The notes below the pieces were generated by a model. It did not search any database, was not told the origin of the DNA, and saw only the letters and a list, made by a program, of their open reading frames with translations. 64,000 nt of DNA from Verrucomicrobiales bacterium (GTDB lineage Bacteria > Verrucomicrobiota > Verrucomicrobiia > Verrucomicrobiales > DEV007), in the NCBI GenBank assembly GCA_012960505.1, contig DUBC01000022.1, positions 49,193 to 113,192 on the forward strand. Reading direction: 5' to 3'. Each line of letters starts with the position of its first letter. The stretch's first letter is position 1. Shown here piece by piece: positions 1-8,180 of the stretch. The translations under genes and the position numbers were made by a program.

Positions 1-324
1 GATGGCATTGGGCGTTGGAGAGACACGGAAAATAACAAGCGAGTGGATTCATTTACTCAGTTTGAGACGAGGGCAGGGGATCTAGTTAATTTGCGAGGTT
101 CTCGTAGTTTGGCTCAATTCATCGCGAATGATTCAAATGCACAGAAAAATTTCGTTCAGAACCTCTTTGAGTATATGATGAAGCAGCCTATCCAAGCCTA
201 CGGTGAAAATACAGTGGATGATTTGCACACCCATTTCGTGAAATCGAATTTTAGTTGTAAAGAGTTGATCGTTGAGATTTTATGTTTAGCTTCTACTAAA
301 GGAATCAAACAAGAAGAATCATGA
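1..324 (+). CDS. DUF1592/DUF1588/DUF1585-type secreted protein, C-terminal fragment
   Basis: The reading frame is open from base 1, so the gene starts before the window; the GTG at 43 is only an internal codon. The 107 visible residues carry the pattern seen at the end of large planctomycete/verrucomicrobial DUF1592-DUF1588-DUF1585 proteins: an IGRWR motif, then a short 'RGSRSLAQFI' segment, then 'EYMMKQPIQAYG'. These proteins are usually secreted, often with an N-terminal cytochrome-like domain; their biochemical role is unknown. The stop codon overlaps the start of the DUF1552 gene (ATGA), the usual pairing of these two families, so they are probably translationally coupled. The family call rests on the tail only. 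Confidence 0.7.
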   Translation, partial: DGIGRWRDTENNKRVDSFTQFETRAGDLVNLRGSRSLAQFIANDSNAQKNFVQNLFEYMMKQPIQAYGENTVDDLHTHFVKSNFSCKELIVEILCLASTKGIKQEES

Positions 325-1637
325 ATGAGTTATCACGCAGGGCTTTCCTTAAGGATCTTGGGTTTTCGGCTTCAGCGCTTTCATTTCTTTATGGATTGCC
401 TAGTCTTCAGGCACAGGGCGATTCTTCTCCGAAAAAGAGACTCATTATCATGTTCTCTCCTAACGGCACTTTGCCAGATCAGTTCTGGCCTGATGCGAGT
501 GGGGAAGATTTTATCCTTAAGTCGATCATGGAGCCGTTGGCTCCTCATAAAGATTCCTTACTGACTCTTAAAGGTGTGCATAATAAGATCGGCGGAAATG
601 GAGACGATCACATGAAAGGTATCAGCTGTCTGTTGACGGCCAGAAAACTTCATCGTGGTAACATTCAGGGAGGAGGACACACTCCTGCCGGTTGGGCTAG
701 TGGTATTTCCATTGATCAGGAAATCGCCAATTTTTTACAATCACGTAAGGAAACAAAAACAAGGTTCGGTTCTCTTGAATTTGGAGTAGCTGTTCCAAAC
801 AGGGCAGATCCATGGACTCGGATGTCATATGCAGGATCCAATAAGCCCATTGCTCCGATAGATGATCCTCACCAGATGCTACAAAAAATGTATGGGCAGA
901 TGAAGGACAGAGAAAGTCTTGTCAGTATATTGGATGATGTTGCTGCTGATCTTAAATCAGTTTCGCTTAAGCTTACTAAAGAGGATAAGAACATGCTGGA
1001 GGAACACATGAGTCTGGTTCGCCAGATTGAAAAGGGTCTTGTCGAAGCTGAGAAAGAATCTAGTACAGTTCATCCTCAACCTGAGCTTGATCCCAACATC
1101 GAACTCGTGAATGACAATACTCCAAAGATTAGCCGGATGCAGATTGACCTATTGGTTAATGGGTTAGCCAATGATATGATGCGTGTTGCAACACTCCAGT
1201 TCATGCGATCAGTGGGGCAGGCTCGTATGAGATGGTTGGGAGTTAATGACGGACATCACTCGCTTTCACACAAGCCTGACAAGGATAAATCAGCTCAAGA
1301 TAAATTACTTAAAATAAACAAATGGTTTGCGGGTGAGTTGGGATATCTATGTAAGCGCCTTAAAGAAACTCCCGAGCCTGGCGGTGAGGGTAATATGTTT
1401 GATAATACTACCATCATGTGGGTCAATGAGCTTGGTAAAGGTAATAACCATACCCTTGAAAATATTCCTTTCACCCTTCTCGGTGGCGGGCTTGGATTTA
1501 AGATGGGTCGCTCGCTCCATTTGCCCGGAGTTAATCATAACAGGCTCTTAATGGCTTTAGCTCACGGGTTCGGGCATCATATAAAAGAATTTGGAGAGCA
1601 TAAATTGAGCGAAGGCGGTCCTTTGGATCTTGCTTAA
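321..1637 (+). CDS. DUF1552 family Tat-exported protein
   Basis: This 438-residue protein begins with a twin-arginine signal (SRRAFLKDLG at about residues 5-14, then a hydrophobic stretch ending near residue 32). The mature part has the DUF1552 opening 'RLIIMFSPNGTLPDQFWP', a 'LKGVHNKIGGNGDDHMKGI' segment and the terminal 'GVNHNRLLMALAHGFG' motif. DUF1552 proteins are distantly related to DUF1501 and sulfatase-like folds and are nearly always encoded with a DUF1592-type partner, as here. Function is unknown; a role in periplasmic polymer processing is often suggested. The start is fixed by the 4-nt overlap with the upstream stop. It converges without a gap on the next minus-strand gene. Confidence 0.9.
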   Translation: MNELSRRAFLKDLGFSASALSFLYGLPSLQAQGDSSPKKRLIIMFSPNGTLPDQFWPDASGEDFILKSIMEPLAPHKDSLLTLKGVHNKIGGNGDDHMKGISCLLTARKLHRGNIQGGGHTPAGWASGISIDQEIANFLQSRKETKTRFGSLEFGVAVPNRADPWTRMSYAGSNKPIAPIDDPHQMLQKMYGQMKDRESLVSILDDVAADLKSVSLKLTKEDKNMLEEHMSLVRQIEKGLVEAEKESSTVHPQPELDPNIELVNDNTPKISRMQIDLLVNGLANDMMRVATLQFMRSVGQARMRWLGVNDGHHSLSHKPDKDKSAQDKLLKINKWFAGELGYLCKRLKETPEPGGEGNMFDNTTIMWVNELGKGNNHTLENIPFTLLGGGLGFKMGRSLHLPGVNHNRLLMALAHGFGHHIKEFGEHKLSEGGPLDLA

Positions 1638-2153
1638 TTAGTTTTCTTTTTCCTCGGATAATTTTTGTGGAATTAATTTGATTACTTCTTTCAAGGGCTT
1701 CCACGGAGCTCCGCTCCCATTGAAAGCAGTGCCGACTTCAAGTGATCCGTCTTTGGTTTTCCGGATAGGAAACTGATTATTGTAAGTCGAGTAGAGTAGG
1801 TCCCCATCGAGAAAAAAGAGGAACCTTCCGGGCTTTCCATTAATAACTAATTTGAGAGGTGCAACTTTATTGCTTCCCTCTAGACCGTAGCCGCGTATCC
1901 ATTTCGCGAGACTGGCTTTAGTTTCTTTTTTCTTTTGTTTGGTTTTTAGTTTCGACTTGTAAATTGCGTGAACTTCGATTTCGCCATGACCCTTCTCATT
2001 AAAATTTATAACGCTCACATCAGCGATGGTGGGGATGTTTTTATTTCTAATTGCCGCGATTACCCCTTCGGGCAAAGGATCGTCTGCGCGAATTTCTTGT
2101 GCTAGGCCTTGAAGGAGGAATGGTAGTAATGCTGCAAATTTATAATATTTCAT
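1638..2153 (-). CDS. Small secreted protein of unknown function
   Basis: I do not recognise a family. The frame opens further upstream, but the ATG at 2153 gives a clean signal peptide (MKYYKFAALLPFLLQGLAQ) followed by about 150 mostly polar residues, so this start is preferred to the one at 2237. The mature part contains a lysine-rich stretch (KLKTKQKKKETKAS) and a short beta-rich segment ending in an acidic tail. Its stop lies directly against the stop of the DUF1552 gene, so the two are convergent. No catalytic motif is visible. Likely periplasmic or secreted. Confidence 0.6.
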   Translation of the reverse strand: MKYYKFAALLPFLLQGLAQEIRADDPLPEGVIAAIRNKNIPTIADVSVINFNEKGHGEIEVHAIYKSKLKTKQKKKETKASLAKWIRGYGLEGSNKVAPLKLVINGKPGRFLFFLDGDLLYSTYNNQFPIRKTKDGSLEVGTAFNGSGAPWKPLKEVIKLIPQKLSEEKEN

Positions 2154-2402
2154 TTTGATACATACAATAACGCATGAACTGCAGGGTATCTTAGTAAAAA
2201 ATGGGAGTAATTGCTTCCTAAATCGATTTAGAACCATAGGGTCTTGGTTTCCCTCTTTTCTGATAGATAAAGTACAATTCTAGATTCCGTTCCGATAGAT
2301 AAATAAGTTTCGTGACTCTATTGAAAAGTATTATCAACGATTGTTGTTAGTTGTAGGTTTGGGTATAAATTAAATGATCTGGCCCATCCAGGTCTTTTAA
2401 TT

Positions 2403-3815
2403 ATGCGTAAGATCACCTTCAGATTGATTGTGCCGCTACTTTTGGTTGTGGTTTTATCTTTTGTCTTTCTAGGCATTTTTGTTTCCAGAAAAATCACAGA
2501 AGATTCAATTGTTAATCTTCTCGAGTCAGAAAGAAATTTGAGGATGGATATTGGGGAGCTGAGAGCGGGGATCTTTGGCGGCAAAGTTGTTTTATCTGAT
2601 ATTCTTTTGAGTTCTAGGGATAAGTATGCTGATAATGCGACATCTACTGCTGAGCGGTCCGATCCAGTTGAGAGTCAGACCCGGATAAGAATTAGTGATG
2701 CTACAATCAAAGTGAGGTTGATCGATTTTCTATTTGGCAGGCTCTCCATTGATGCCTTGATAGTTGATGGGCTTGACATTGCTTACGCGATTGATGAGGA
2801 AGGGAATCATACACTGGATCCTATGCTTGATCCTCCCAAGTATGTCAAAGGAGCTCTTAATCCTGAGTATGAGGAGAAAAGAAAGCGTAGAGAGTTGGCC
2901 AAGGCCAGACGCAAAATGAAGTCGGCAGAAGAGAACGTTGTTGATGATTCCTTTAATGTTTCTGATATGCCGATGGCAACGAAGCTCAAATCATTAGTTT
3001 TACGTGACAGCATTGTTTCCATTAAGCTCATCAAAAGTAATAACCGGATTGCCTTTACTGATATTAAGGGATCAGTTTCAAATCTTGATGTCGATCCTTT
3101 GGATTTGATACGTCATAATTCTGCAAATTTGGAACTTTCCGGCAATCTAAGTGTGACTGGTCCTCAGGGAGAAATTGAATATGCGAGCCTGAACCTTCAG
3201 GCAGATGGAAAGATCCAGCCATTCGATTCGCAGACAGGTTTCCTTAACCCTGATTTGATCACTGATATCACTGTCAAAAAAGGATCAAGAATTATGTCTT
3301 TGCCTATAGCCAGTAAACTTGCTTCAATGCTTGATCAGCTAGAAGAAGCGGGCCTAGACATTAGTGTTATTGAAGAAATTTTAGTTGTTAATGAGGATTC
3401 GAAATTTCGCCTTGGGTTAAGGAACTATATTTTGCGGGCAGTCGAACCGTTACCCGTAATTATTAACGGGAACCGTCTAGTAATTGATGAAGGGGCATGG
3501 CTAAATACAGCAAGCGATGCACATTTAATTAATGCGAGTTTTACTTTTTCAGAAAAGATTTCCAATAGTGCTTTTACACGAGCCAATAAGATGCTTTCTG
3601 AGATTGTTGGCAAGAGCGTTGCCGGGCCCGTTGCAGAGTTATTATTTACGCCTGTCACAAAGGAAGGAAGAATACACATTCCTTTCGTTTCTAATGGTGA
3701 TTTTAATAGGCCCAAGGTTAGGGTCTCGGTAGCCCTTCGTGATTTGGCTGATGCTGTGAAAGAGAGTTTGAAAAAGGATCCTCTTAGCTTGCTTAAGGGC
3801 TTGCTGGATCGCTAG
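2403..3815 (+). CDS. AsmA/DUF748-like envelope protein
   Basis: The 470-residue protein starts with a basic segment and one membrane helix (about residues 7-28), then the AsmA-type opening in which a lipid-facing domain is described by 'MDIGELRAGIFGGKVVLSDI'. It continues with beta-rich sequence containing 'IRISDATIKVRLIDFLFGRLSID', typical of AsmA/DUF748 proteins that span the periplasm and handle lipid or outer-membrane biogenesis. A charged insertion (about residues 155-180) interrupts the domain. It overlaps the convergent epimerase gene by 4 nt. The 249 nt upstream hold nothing I can name, and no clear Shine-Dalgarno sequence precedes the start. The family assignment is by pattern only. 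Confidence 0.65.
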   Translation: MRKITFRLIVPLLLVVVLSFVFLGIFVSRKITEDSIVNLLESERNLRMDIGELRAGIFGGKVVLSDILLSSRDKYADNATSTAERSDPVESQTRIRISDATIKVRLIDFLFGRLSIDALIVDGLDIAYAIDEEGNHTLDPMLDPPKYVKGALNPEYEEKRKRRELAKARRKMKSAEENVVDDSFNVSDMPMATKLKSLVLRDSIVSIKLIKSNNRIAFTDIKGSVSNLDVDPLDLIRHNSANLELSGNLSVTGPQGEIEYASLNLQADGKIQPFDSQTGFLNPDLITDITVKKGSRIMSLPIASKLASMLDQLEEAGLDISVIEEILVVNEDSKFRLGLRNYILRAVEPLPVIINGNRLVIDEGAWLNTASDAHLINASFTFSEKISNSAFTRANKMLSEIVGKSVAGPVAELLFTPVTKEGRIHIPFVSNGDFNRPKVRVSVALRDLADAVKESLKKDPLSLLKGLLDR

Positions 3816-4513
3816 TTTTCTCCTTGTCCGTAATATGAATCTGGGCCGTGCTTCCTTAGAAAATGTTTATCAAGAATGTGTTGAGGTATTGGTTTTATTG
3901 AAGAGTCAACGGCCCAGCATTTAAGGGCCATTGTAGCGCACATTTCAAGAGCGATACTGTTTTCGAGAGAGTTGGCTGCATTTTTACCCCAAGTAAAAGG
4001 TGCATGGTGGAGTTGCAAGACTCCGGGAATTTGAGTCGGATCGATGCCCTCTGTTGAGAAGTGTTCGACAATGATCAATCCTGTGTTTTTCTCGTAATCT
4101 TCTTCAACTTCTTCAGCGGTAAGAGCTCTACAAATAGGAACTGTACCATAAAAATGATCAGAGTGTGTTGTTCCATAGCAGGGCAACTCCTTCCCTAGCT
4201 GGGCGAGGGAAGCCGCTGAAGGACTGTGAGTATGTGTGATTCCTCCTATTTCTGGCCAGGCCTTATATAATTCTAAGTGGGTTTTAGTGTCGGACGAGGG
4301 ATTCAGGTTTCCGTCGACCACTTTTCCATCAAGATCGACTAACACAATGTCTGTCGGCTTCAGAGCATTATAATCTATGCCGCTTGGTTTGATTCCAAAG
4401 ATTGCTTTGTCTCGATCGATGCCACTGACATTTCCCCAGGTGAGTTTAACCAGTCCTGAATCAGGCAGGCTACGGTTCGCCTCACAAATTTCCTCTCTCA
4501 ATTCGTCGAGCAT
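3812..4513 (-). CDS. araD: L-ribulose-5-phosphate 4-epimerase (class II aldolase/AraD family)
   Basis: At 233 residues this matches the length of AraD (231 in E. coli). It carries the substrate-binding 'LTWGNVSGID' and 'KPSGIDY' segments, the SSDTKTHLELY motif and the zinc-binding THTHS pair, with the third histidine in 'LHHAPFTWG'. The enzyme interconverts L-ribulose 5-phosphate and D-xylulose 5-phosphate, feeding pentoses into the pentose phosphate pathway; close relatives act on L-ascorbate-derived or other sugar phosphates, so the exact substrate is uncertain. No araA or araB is seen nearby. Its start lies 16 nt after the end of hisI on the same strand, so the two may be co-transcribed. 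Confidence 0.85.
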   Translation of the reverse strand: MLDELREEICEANRSLPDSGLVKLTWGNVSGIDRDKAIFGIKPSGIDYNALKPTDIVLVDLDGKVVDGNLNPSSDTKTHLELYKAWPEIGGITHTHSPSAASLAQLGKELPCYGTTHSDHFYGTVPICRALTAEEVEEDYEKNTGLIIVEHFSTEGIDPTQIPGVLQLHHAPFTWGKNAANSLENSIALEMCATMALKCWAVDSSIKPIPQHILDKHFLRKHGPDSYYGQGEN

Positions 4514-4529
4514 ATTTTTGATCTACAAA

Positions 4530-4994
4530 TTAGTAAACTTGTTCAGGATCATATGTTTGTTCTTCACATTGATCGAGTTGGATGATGCCGTCCTGGAGCA
4601 TTGTTGTTATTTTATCTCCGATCGGAACTTTTCTATAGAAGCAGGAACCGTATCCGGCATGACAGCATCCAGGTCCGATCTGTTTGACTTTAAGTAACAC
4701 GACATCCTGATCGCAGTCGGTGCGAATCTCAATGACTTCCTGTACGTGACCACTGGTTGCTCCTTTATGCCATAATGTGTTACGGCTCCGACTGTAGTAA
4801 ACGGCCTCTTTCTTTTGCATTGTTTGTCGGAGAGCTTCTTCATTCATGTAGGCGACCATAAGTATGTCTCCCGTCGAAGCGTCCTGAGTCACTGCGGGGA
4901 TGAGGCCGTCTTCCCCGAATTTTGGTGCAAAGTTTGAGCCTTTTTCTATGTCTTCTTTGTCTTCTCTATTTCCAAATACAAATTGCATACTCAT
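4530..4994 (-). CDS. hisI: Phosphoribosyl-AMP cyclohydrolase
   Basis: This 154-residue protein has the HisI signature throughout: 'DILMVAYMNEEAL', 'YYSRSRNTLWHKGATSGH', the metal-binding 'RTDCDQDVVLLKV' and the cysteine-rich 'GPGCCHAGYGSCFYR'. It opens the purine ring of phosphoribosyl-AMP in histidine biosynthesis, as a cytosolic Zn/Mg enzyme. The HisE domain is absent, so phosphoribosyl-ATP pyrophosphohydrolase must be encoded elsewhere. The gene stands apart from other his genes. It is directly upstream of the AraD-like gene on the minus strand. Confidence 0.95.
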   Translation of the reverse strand: MSMQFVFGNREDKEDIEKGSNFAPKFGEDGLIPAVTQDASTGDILMVAYMNEEALRQTMQKKEAVYYSRSRNTLWHKGATSGHVQEVIEIRTDCDQDVVLLKVKQIGPGCCHAGYGSCFYRKVPIGDKITTMLQDGIIQLDQCEEQTYDPEQVY

Positions 4995-5092
4995 TTTATT
5001 GGATTTGTAATGTGCTTTTCTTCATGAGATAAATAACCGCATCAGACCGTTTTCCAATTAAAAAGAGTCTAAGTTTAGCAAACTATTATTGA

Positions 5093-6196
5093 TTATAATA
5101 GATGAGCAGCCACTGAGTCTGCTACCATTTTCCCCTTATCTGTCAGTTTAATTCTATTCTCATATCTACTTATTAGACCTTCTGTTTCTAGATCTTCGAC
5201 TCGATTTTTTGTTTTCCCCAATGTATCAAAGGAAATTCCTCTGGACGTCCTTAGCTCCAAAGCGATCCGTTCAGTCCTGAAAGATGAAGCATTAATAATT
5301 TCACGCTCTGTTTCGATTTTATCGAGTTCGTTAAGTTTCAATGATTCAATATATTTGTTTGTGTCCGCTACGTTTCTCCACCGTTTTCCATGAACAGTTG
5401 AGAATGCTCCGGGGCCGATCCCTAGATAATCAGCTCCTGACCAATAAGCTTTATTGTGTTCTGACTGATGTCCAGGTAGTGCATAATTTGAAATTTCGTA
5501 GTGTTCATATCCAGACCCTCTAAGGGCTTCCATTGCGGACTTAAATAATTTTCCATCTTTTTCTGGGTTCTCATTAAATTCACCATTCTTAAGTTTTTCG
5601 AAGTATTCAGTATCTTCTTCGTAATTGAGGTTATATGCAGAGATATGATCCGGTTTCATTTTGATTGTTCTATGAAGGTCATTGATCCAAGTTTCGAGGG
5701 ATTGACCGGGAACAGAAAACATTAGATCGATGTTTAAGCTTTTGAAGTTGCAGGAGCGGAGTATCTCGAAACTCTCTTCTGCTTCGTCCGGCGCATGATC
5801 TCGGCCAAGAGTCTTTAGTGTAGAAAGGTTCCACGATTGGATTCCAAGGCTTACCCTAGTGACACTGTTATTTTTTATTATTTTGGCCTTGTCTAAATCA
5901 AAAGTGCTGGGATTTGCTTCAATTACCCACTCGATCAGATTTGATGGGTTTATTTTTTTATTGATACCGGTAAGAAGTGTTTCCAGATTTTTTGGCGATA
6001 GAGCGGTTGGTGTGCCTCCACCTAAATAAATAGTTTCTATATGAAGCTCGAGATTTTGTGCTCTTATGGATATCTCATTGAGAACTGAATCTACTAATTC
6101 AGATTGATTAATATTGCCAAATGTATGCTTATAGAAACTACAGTATGGACAAATCCGGTGACAGAATGGGACGTGGATGTATAGGTGTTTTACCAT
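5093..6196 (-). CDS. hemW: HemW-like radical SAM protein (coproporphyrinogen III oxidase-like)
   Basis: The 367-residue protein carries the radical SAM cluster motif CX3CX2C (Cys12, Cys16, Cys19 in 'FCHRICPYCSF'), the GGGTPTAL glycine motif, and the HemW-type 'VSLGIQSW' and 'NIDLMFSVPGQ' segments. A C-terminal HemN-like wing domain is visible ('RTERIALELRTSRGISF'). HemW binds heme and is thought to be a heme chaperone rather than a true coproporphyrinogen dehydrogenase; the cysteine spacing lacks the extra cysteine of HemN, which favours HemW. It is divergent from the squalene/phytoene synthase gene, whose ORF could overlap its 5' end. Confidence 0.88.
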   Translation of the reverse strand: MVKHLYIHVPFCHRICPYCSFYKHTFGNINQSELVDSVLNEISIRAQNLELHIETIYLGGGTPTALSPKNLETLLTGINKKINPSNLIEWVIEANPSTFDLDKAKIIKNNSVTRVSLGIQSWNLSTLKTLGRDHAPDEAEESFEILRSCNFKSLNIDLMFSVPGQSLETWINDLHRTIKMKPDHISAYNLNYEEDTEYFEKLKNGEFNENPEKDGKLFKSAMEALRGSGYEHYEISNYALPGHQSEHNKAYWSGADYLGIGPGAFSTVHGKRWRNVADTNKYIESLKLNELDKIETEREIINASSFRTERIALELRTSRGISFDTLGKTKNRVEDLETEGLISRYENRIKLTDKGKMVADSVAAHLL

Positions 6197-6235
6197 GGCC
6201 TCACTAATAAGTTAGTGCGATGCTGTAAATTTCCA

Positions 6236-7195
6236 ATGAAGGACTTTCAAAAAGAATTTGGTGAAAAAATGATTGCTTCGGTTTCGAGGAGTTTTTATCT
6301 ATCATTGCGATTTTTGCCCTCTGAAATGCGCGGCACAGCCTCTTTGGCTTACTTGTTAGCAAGAGCAACAGATACAGTGGCTGACACAAGTGCTTTGCCT
6401 GAAGGTGACCGATTAGAATTCTTGGAAGCGATGGGTTTGGCAATTAATGGAGGAGGCGAAGCTCTTCAGTTAGATTCTTTGTTTCTGGAAGGAGGAATAT
6501 CAGAAAGTGAAAAGATTCTACTCGAGAAGTGGCAGCACTGTTTGGAATGGCTGCAATCGCTGAAGGAACCAAGGCAACTAGCGATACGTAAAGTGATGAG
6601 ATCCATCATTAAGGGGCAATCCGACGATCTCCGTAATTTTTCAGGCAATGAATTTGCGGTCCTAAGGACAGAGGAGGAGCTCGATCAATACACTTATGAT
6701 GTTGCTGGTTCGGTAGGAGTTTTTTGGACTGAGATTGGGTTCGATGCCTTTGGGTCTGATTTTGCTGAATTAGAATATGAGGAGATGGCTTCGCTTGGTG
6801 AAAATTACGGCAAGGGCCTTCAGCTTTTGAATATCCTTCGTGACTTTCCTGAAGACATTGCTTCTGGTCGTTGTTATTTCCCTGGTTCTTTTTCTGATCA
6901 GGACGGTGAAATGATATGGAATCAGGTCATGGACTATTGGCAGAAAAGATGTGGTTCTTTGCTTCAATCGTCTGCTGATTATATTGAATCATTGAATGGA
7001 TCAAGGGTGCGTTTTGCAACTAGCTTGCCTGCATTGATTGGGGCAAGAACACTCAAGCTGATTGAGAATGCTGATTGGGCTAATCTTTGCGGCAGGATCA
7101 AAGTGAGCCGGGGAGAGGTTAAGCGTATTATGCTTAAAGCGGGCTTGGCCGGACGCAAAAGGTTAAGTAAAATGATAGCAACGCAGTTTTCCTAA
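6236..7195 (+). CDS. Squalene/phytoene synthase family protein
   Basis: The protein has both aspartate-rich motifs of trans-isoprenyl diphosphate head-to-head synthases: 'RATDTVAD' near residue 57 and 'NILRDFPEDIASGRCYFP' in the middle, plus 'YTYDVAGSVG'. Such enzymes condense two farnesyl or geranylgeranyl diphosphates to presqualene, squalene or phytoene, feeding hopanoid, sterol or carotenoid synthesis. Which product is made cannot be told, because no HpnC/HpnD/HpnE or Crt partner is in view. The ATG at 6236 is chosen (319 residues, close to family length); the longer GTG start at 6185 would overlap the divergent hemW start. It ends with a 4-nt overlap on the pseudouridine synthase gene. 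Confidence 0.85.
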   Translation: MKDFQKEFGEKMIASVSRSFYLSLRFLPSEMRGTASLAYLLARATDTVADTSALPEGDRLEFLEAMGLAINGGGEALQLDSLFLEGGISESEKILLEKWQHCLEWLQSLKEPRQLAIRKVMRSIIKGQSDDLRNFSGNEFAVLRTEEELDQYTYDVAGSVGVFWTEIGFDAFGSDFAELEYEEMASLGENYGKGLQLLNILRDFPEDIASGRCYFPGSFSDQDGEMIWNQVMDYWQKRCGSLLQSSADYIESLNGSRVRFATSLPALIGARTLKLIENADWANLCGRIKVSRGEVKRIMLKAGLAGRKRLSKMIATQFS

Positions 7196-8091
7196 TCCAT
7201 CCACTGATTGAATTCGGTGGGGTGTTCGCTATGGAAATGCATTTCTTCTCTTGTTTCAGGATGGATAAAGCTGAGTTTCCAAGCGTGCAGCATTAGCCTC
7301 GCCACTTGGATATTTTGTTTTGCAGTCCGTGAATAGATGGGATCTCCAAGAATTGGATTGCCTAAGGATTTCATGTGAACTCTGATTTGATGAGTGCGGC
7401 CAGTGAGTAGATGGCATTCGATAAGGGATGCGCCGTCTGATTTTTTTTTAACCGAATAATTAGTTATGGCTAATTTACCTCTAGGAGGTGTTACCACAGT
7501 CATTTTCTGACGGTCTTTAGGGTTCCTGGCAATATGGTTCTCTATTTTTCCTGATTCAATGCTTGGACAGCCGTTGACCACAGCCAGATAGAGTTTCTTG
7601 ATCTGACGGTTTGCGAAGGATTCCACTAAGTGCCTGTGTGTCGTGTCGGACTTTGCTGCTACGAGGCAACCGCTAGTGTCCTTATCAAGTCGGTGCACGA
7701 TCCCCGGCCTTTCAACGCCGCCGATTCCTGACAGGTGATTGCAATGATGAAGCAGTGCATTGACAAGCGTTCCGTCAAGATTGCCTGCGGCGGGATGGAC
7801 GACTAAGCCGTGGGGCTTGTTAATCACGATCAGGTGTTCATCCTCATATAAGATGTTAAGTTTGATATTTTCAGGTTTTGCTTTTGGCTGGGTGAGCGGA
7901 GGGATGGTGATTTTTATGATGTCGCCTTCACAGATTGGCTGCTTTGATTTGGTTGAATTTCCGTTCAAAGTAATATGGCCGCCCTTGATGAGGGATTGGA
8001 GCCTTGATCTTGATAAGTCAGGAAGTTTTTCTGCAAGGAAACGATCAATTCTTAGATTGCTTTCTTCTACTCTTTCAACAGTAAATTGCAT
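7192..8091 (-). CDS. rluD: RluD-type 23S rRNA pseudouridine synthase
   Basis: An N-terminal S4 RNA-binding domain ('RIDRFLAEKLPDLSRSRLQSLI') is followed by the catalytic domain with the RluA/RluD signature HRLDKDTSG, whose aspartate is the catalytic residue, and the 'LLTGRTHQIRVHM' motif. Length (299 residues) is typical. It converts specific uridines, normally in helix 69 of 23S rRNA, to pseudouridine; RluC/RluD subfamily cannot be separated with certainty by eye. The ATG at 8091 is preferred to 8136 because the S4 domain begins right after it. It is divergent from the protein kinase gene. Confidence 0.9.
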   Translation of the reverse strand: MQFTVERVEESNLRIDRFLAEKLPDLSRSRLQSLIKGGHITLNGNSTKSKQPICEGDIIKITIPPLTQPKAKPENIKLNILYEDEHLIVINKPHGLVVHPAAGNLDGTLVNALLHHCNHLSGIGGVERPGIVHRLDKDTSGCLVAAKSDTTHRHLVESFANRQIKKLYLAVVNGCPSIESGKIENHIARNPKDRQKMTVVTPPRGKLAITNYSVKKKSDGASLIECHLLTGRTHQIRVHMKSLGNPILGDPIYSRTAKQNIQVARLMLHAWKLSFIHPETREEMHFHSEHPTEFNQWMD

Positions 8092-8167
8092 ATACTTTCT
8101 CAGTGATAAGATTGCTCTGATGTATAGTTTGTGCAATGAAGGTATTACAAGCTTTTGCGGTATCCTG

Positions 8168-8173
8168 AAGGAG
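8168..8173 (+). promoter_or_regulatory. Shine-Dalgarno site deciding a TTG start
   Basis: AAGGAG sits 7 nt before the TTG at 8181. The next in-frame ATG at 8190 would be 16 nt away, too far for this site, so TTG is the likely start of the protein kinase gene. Confidence 0.6.
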
Positions 8174-8180
8174 TGATACG

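Noticed and set aside
6185..6235. Longer N-terminus of the squalene/phytoene synthase-family protein
   Set aside because: It would overlap the divergent hemW start, and the family homology begins after the ATG at 6236.
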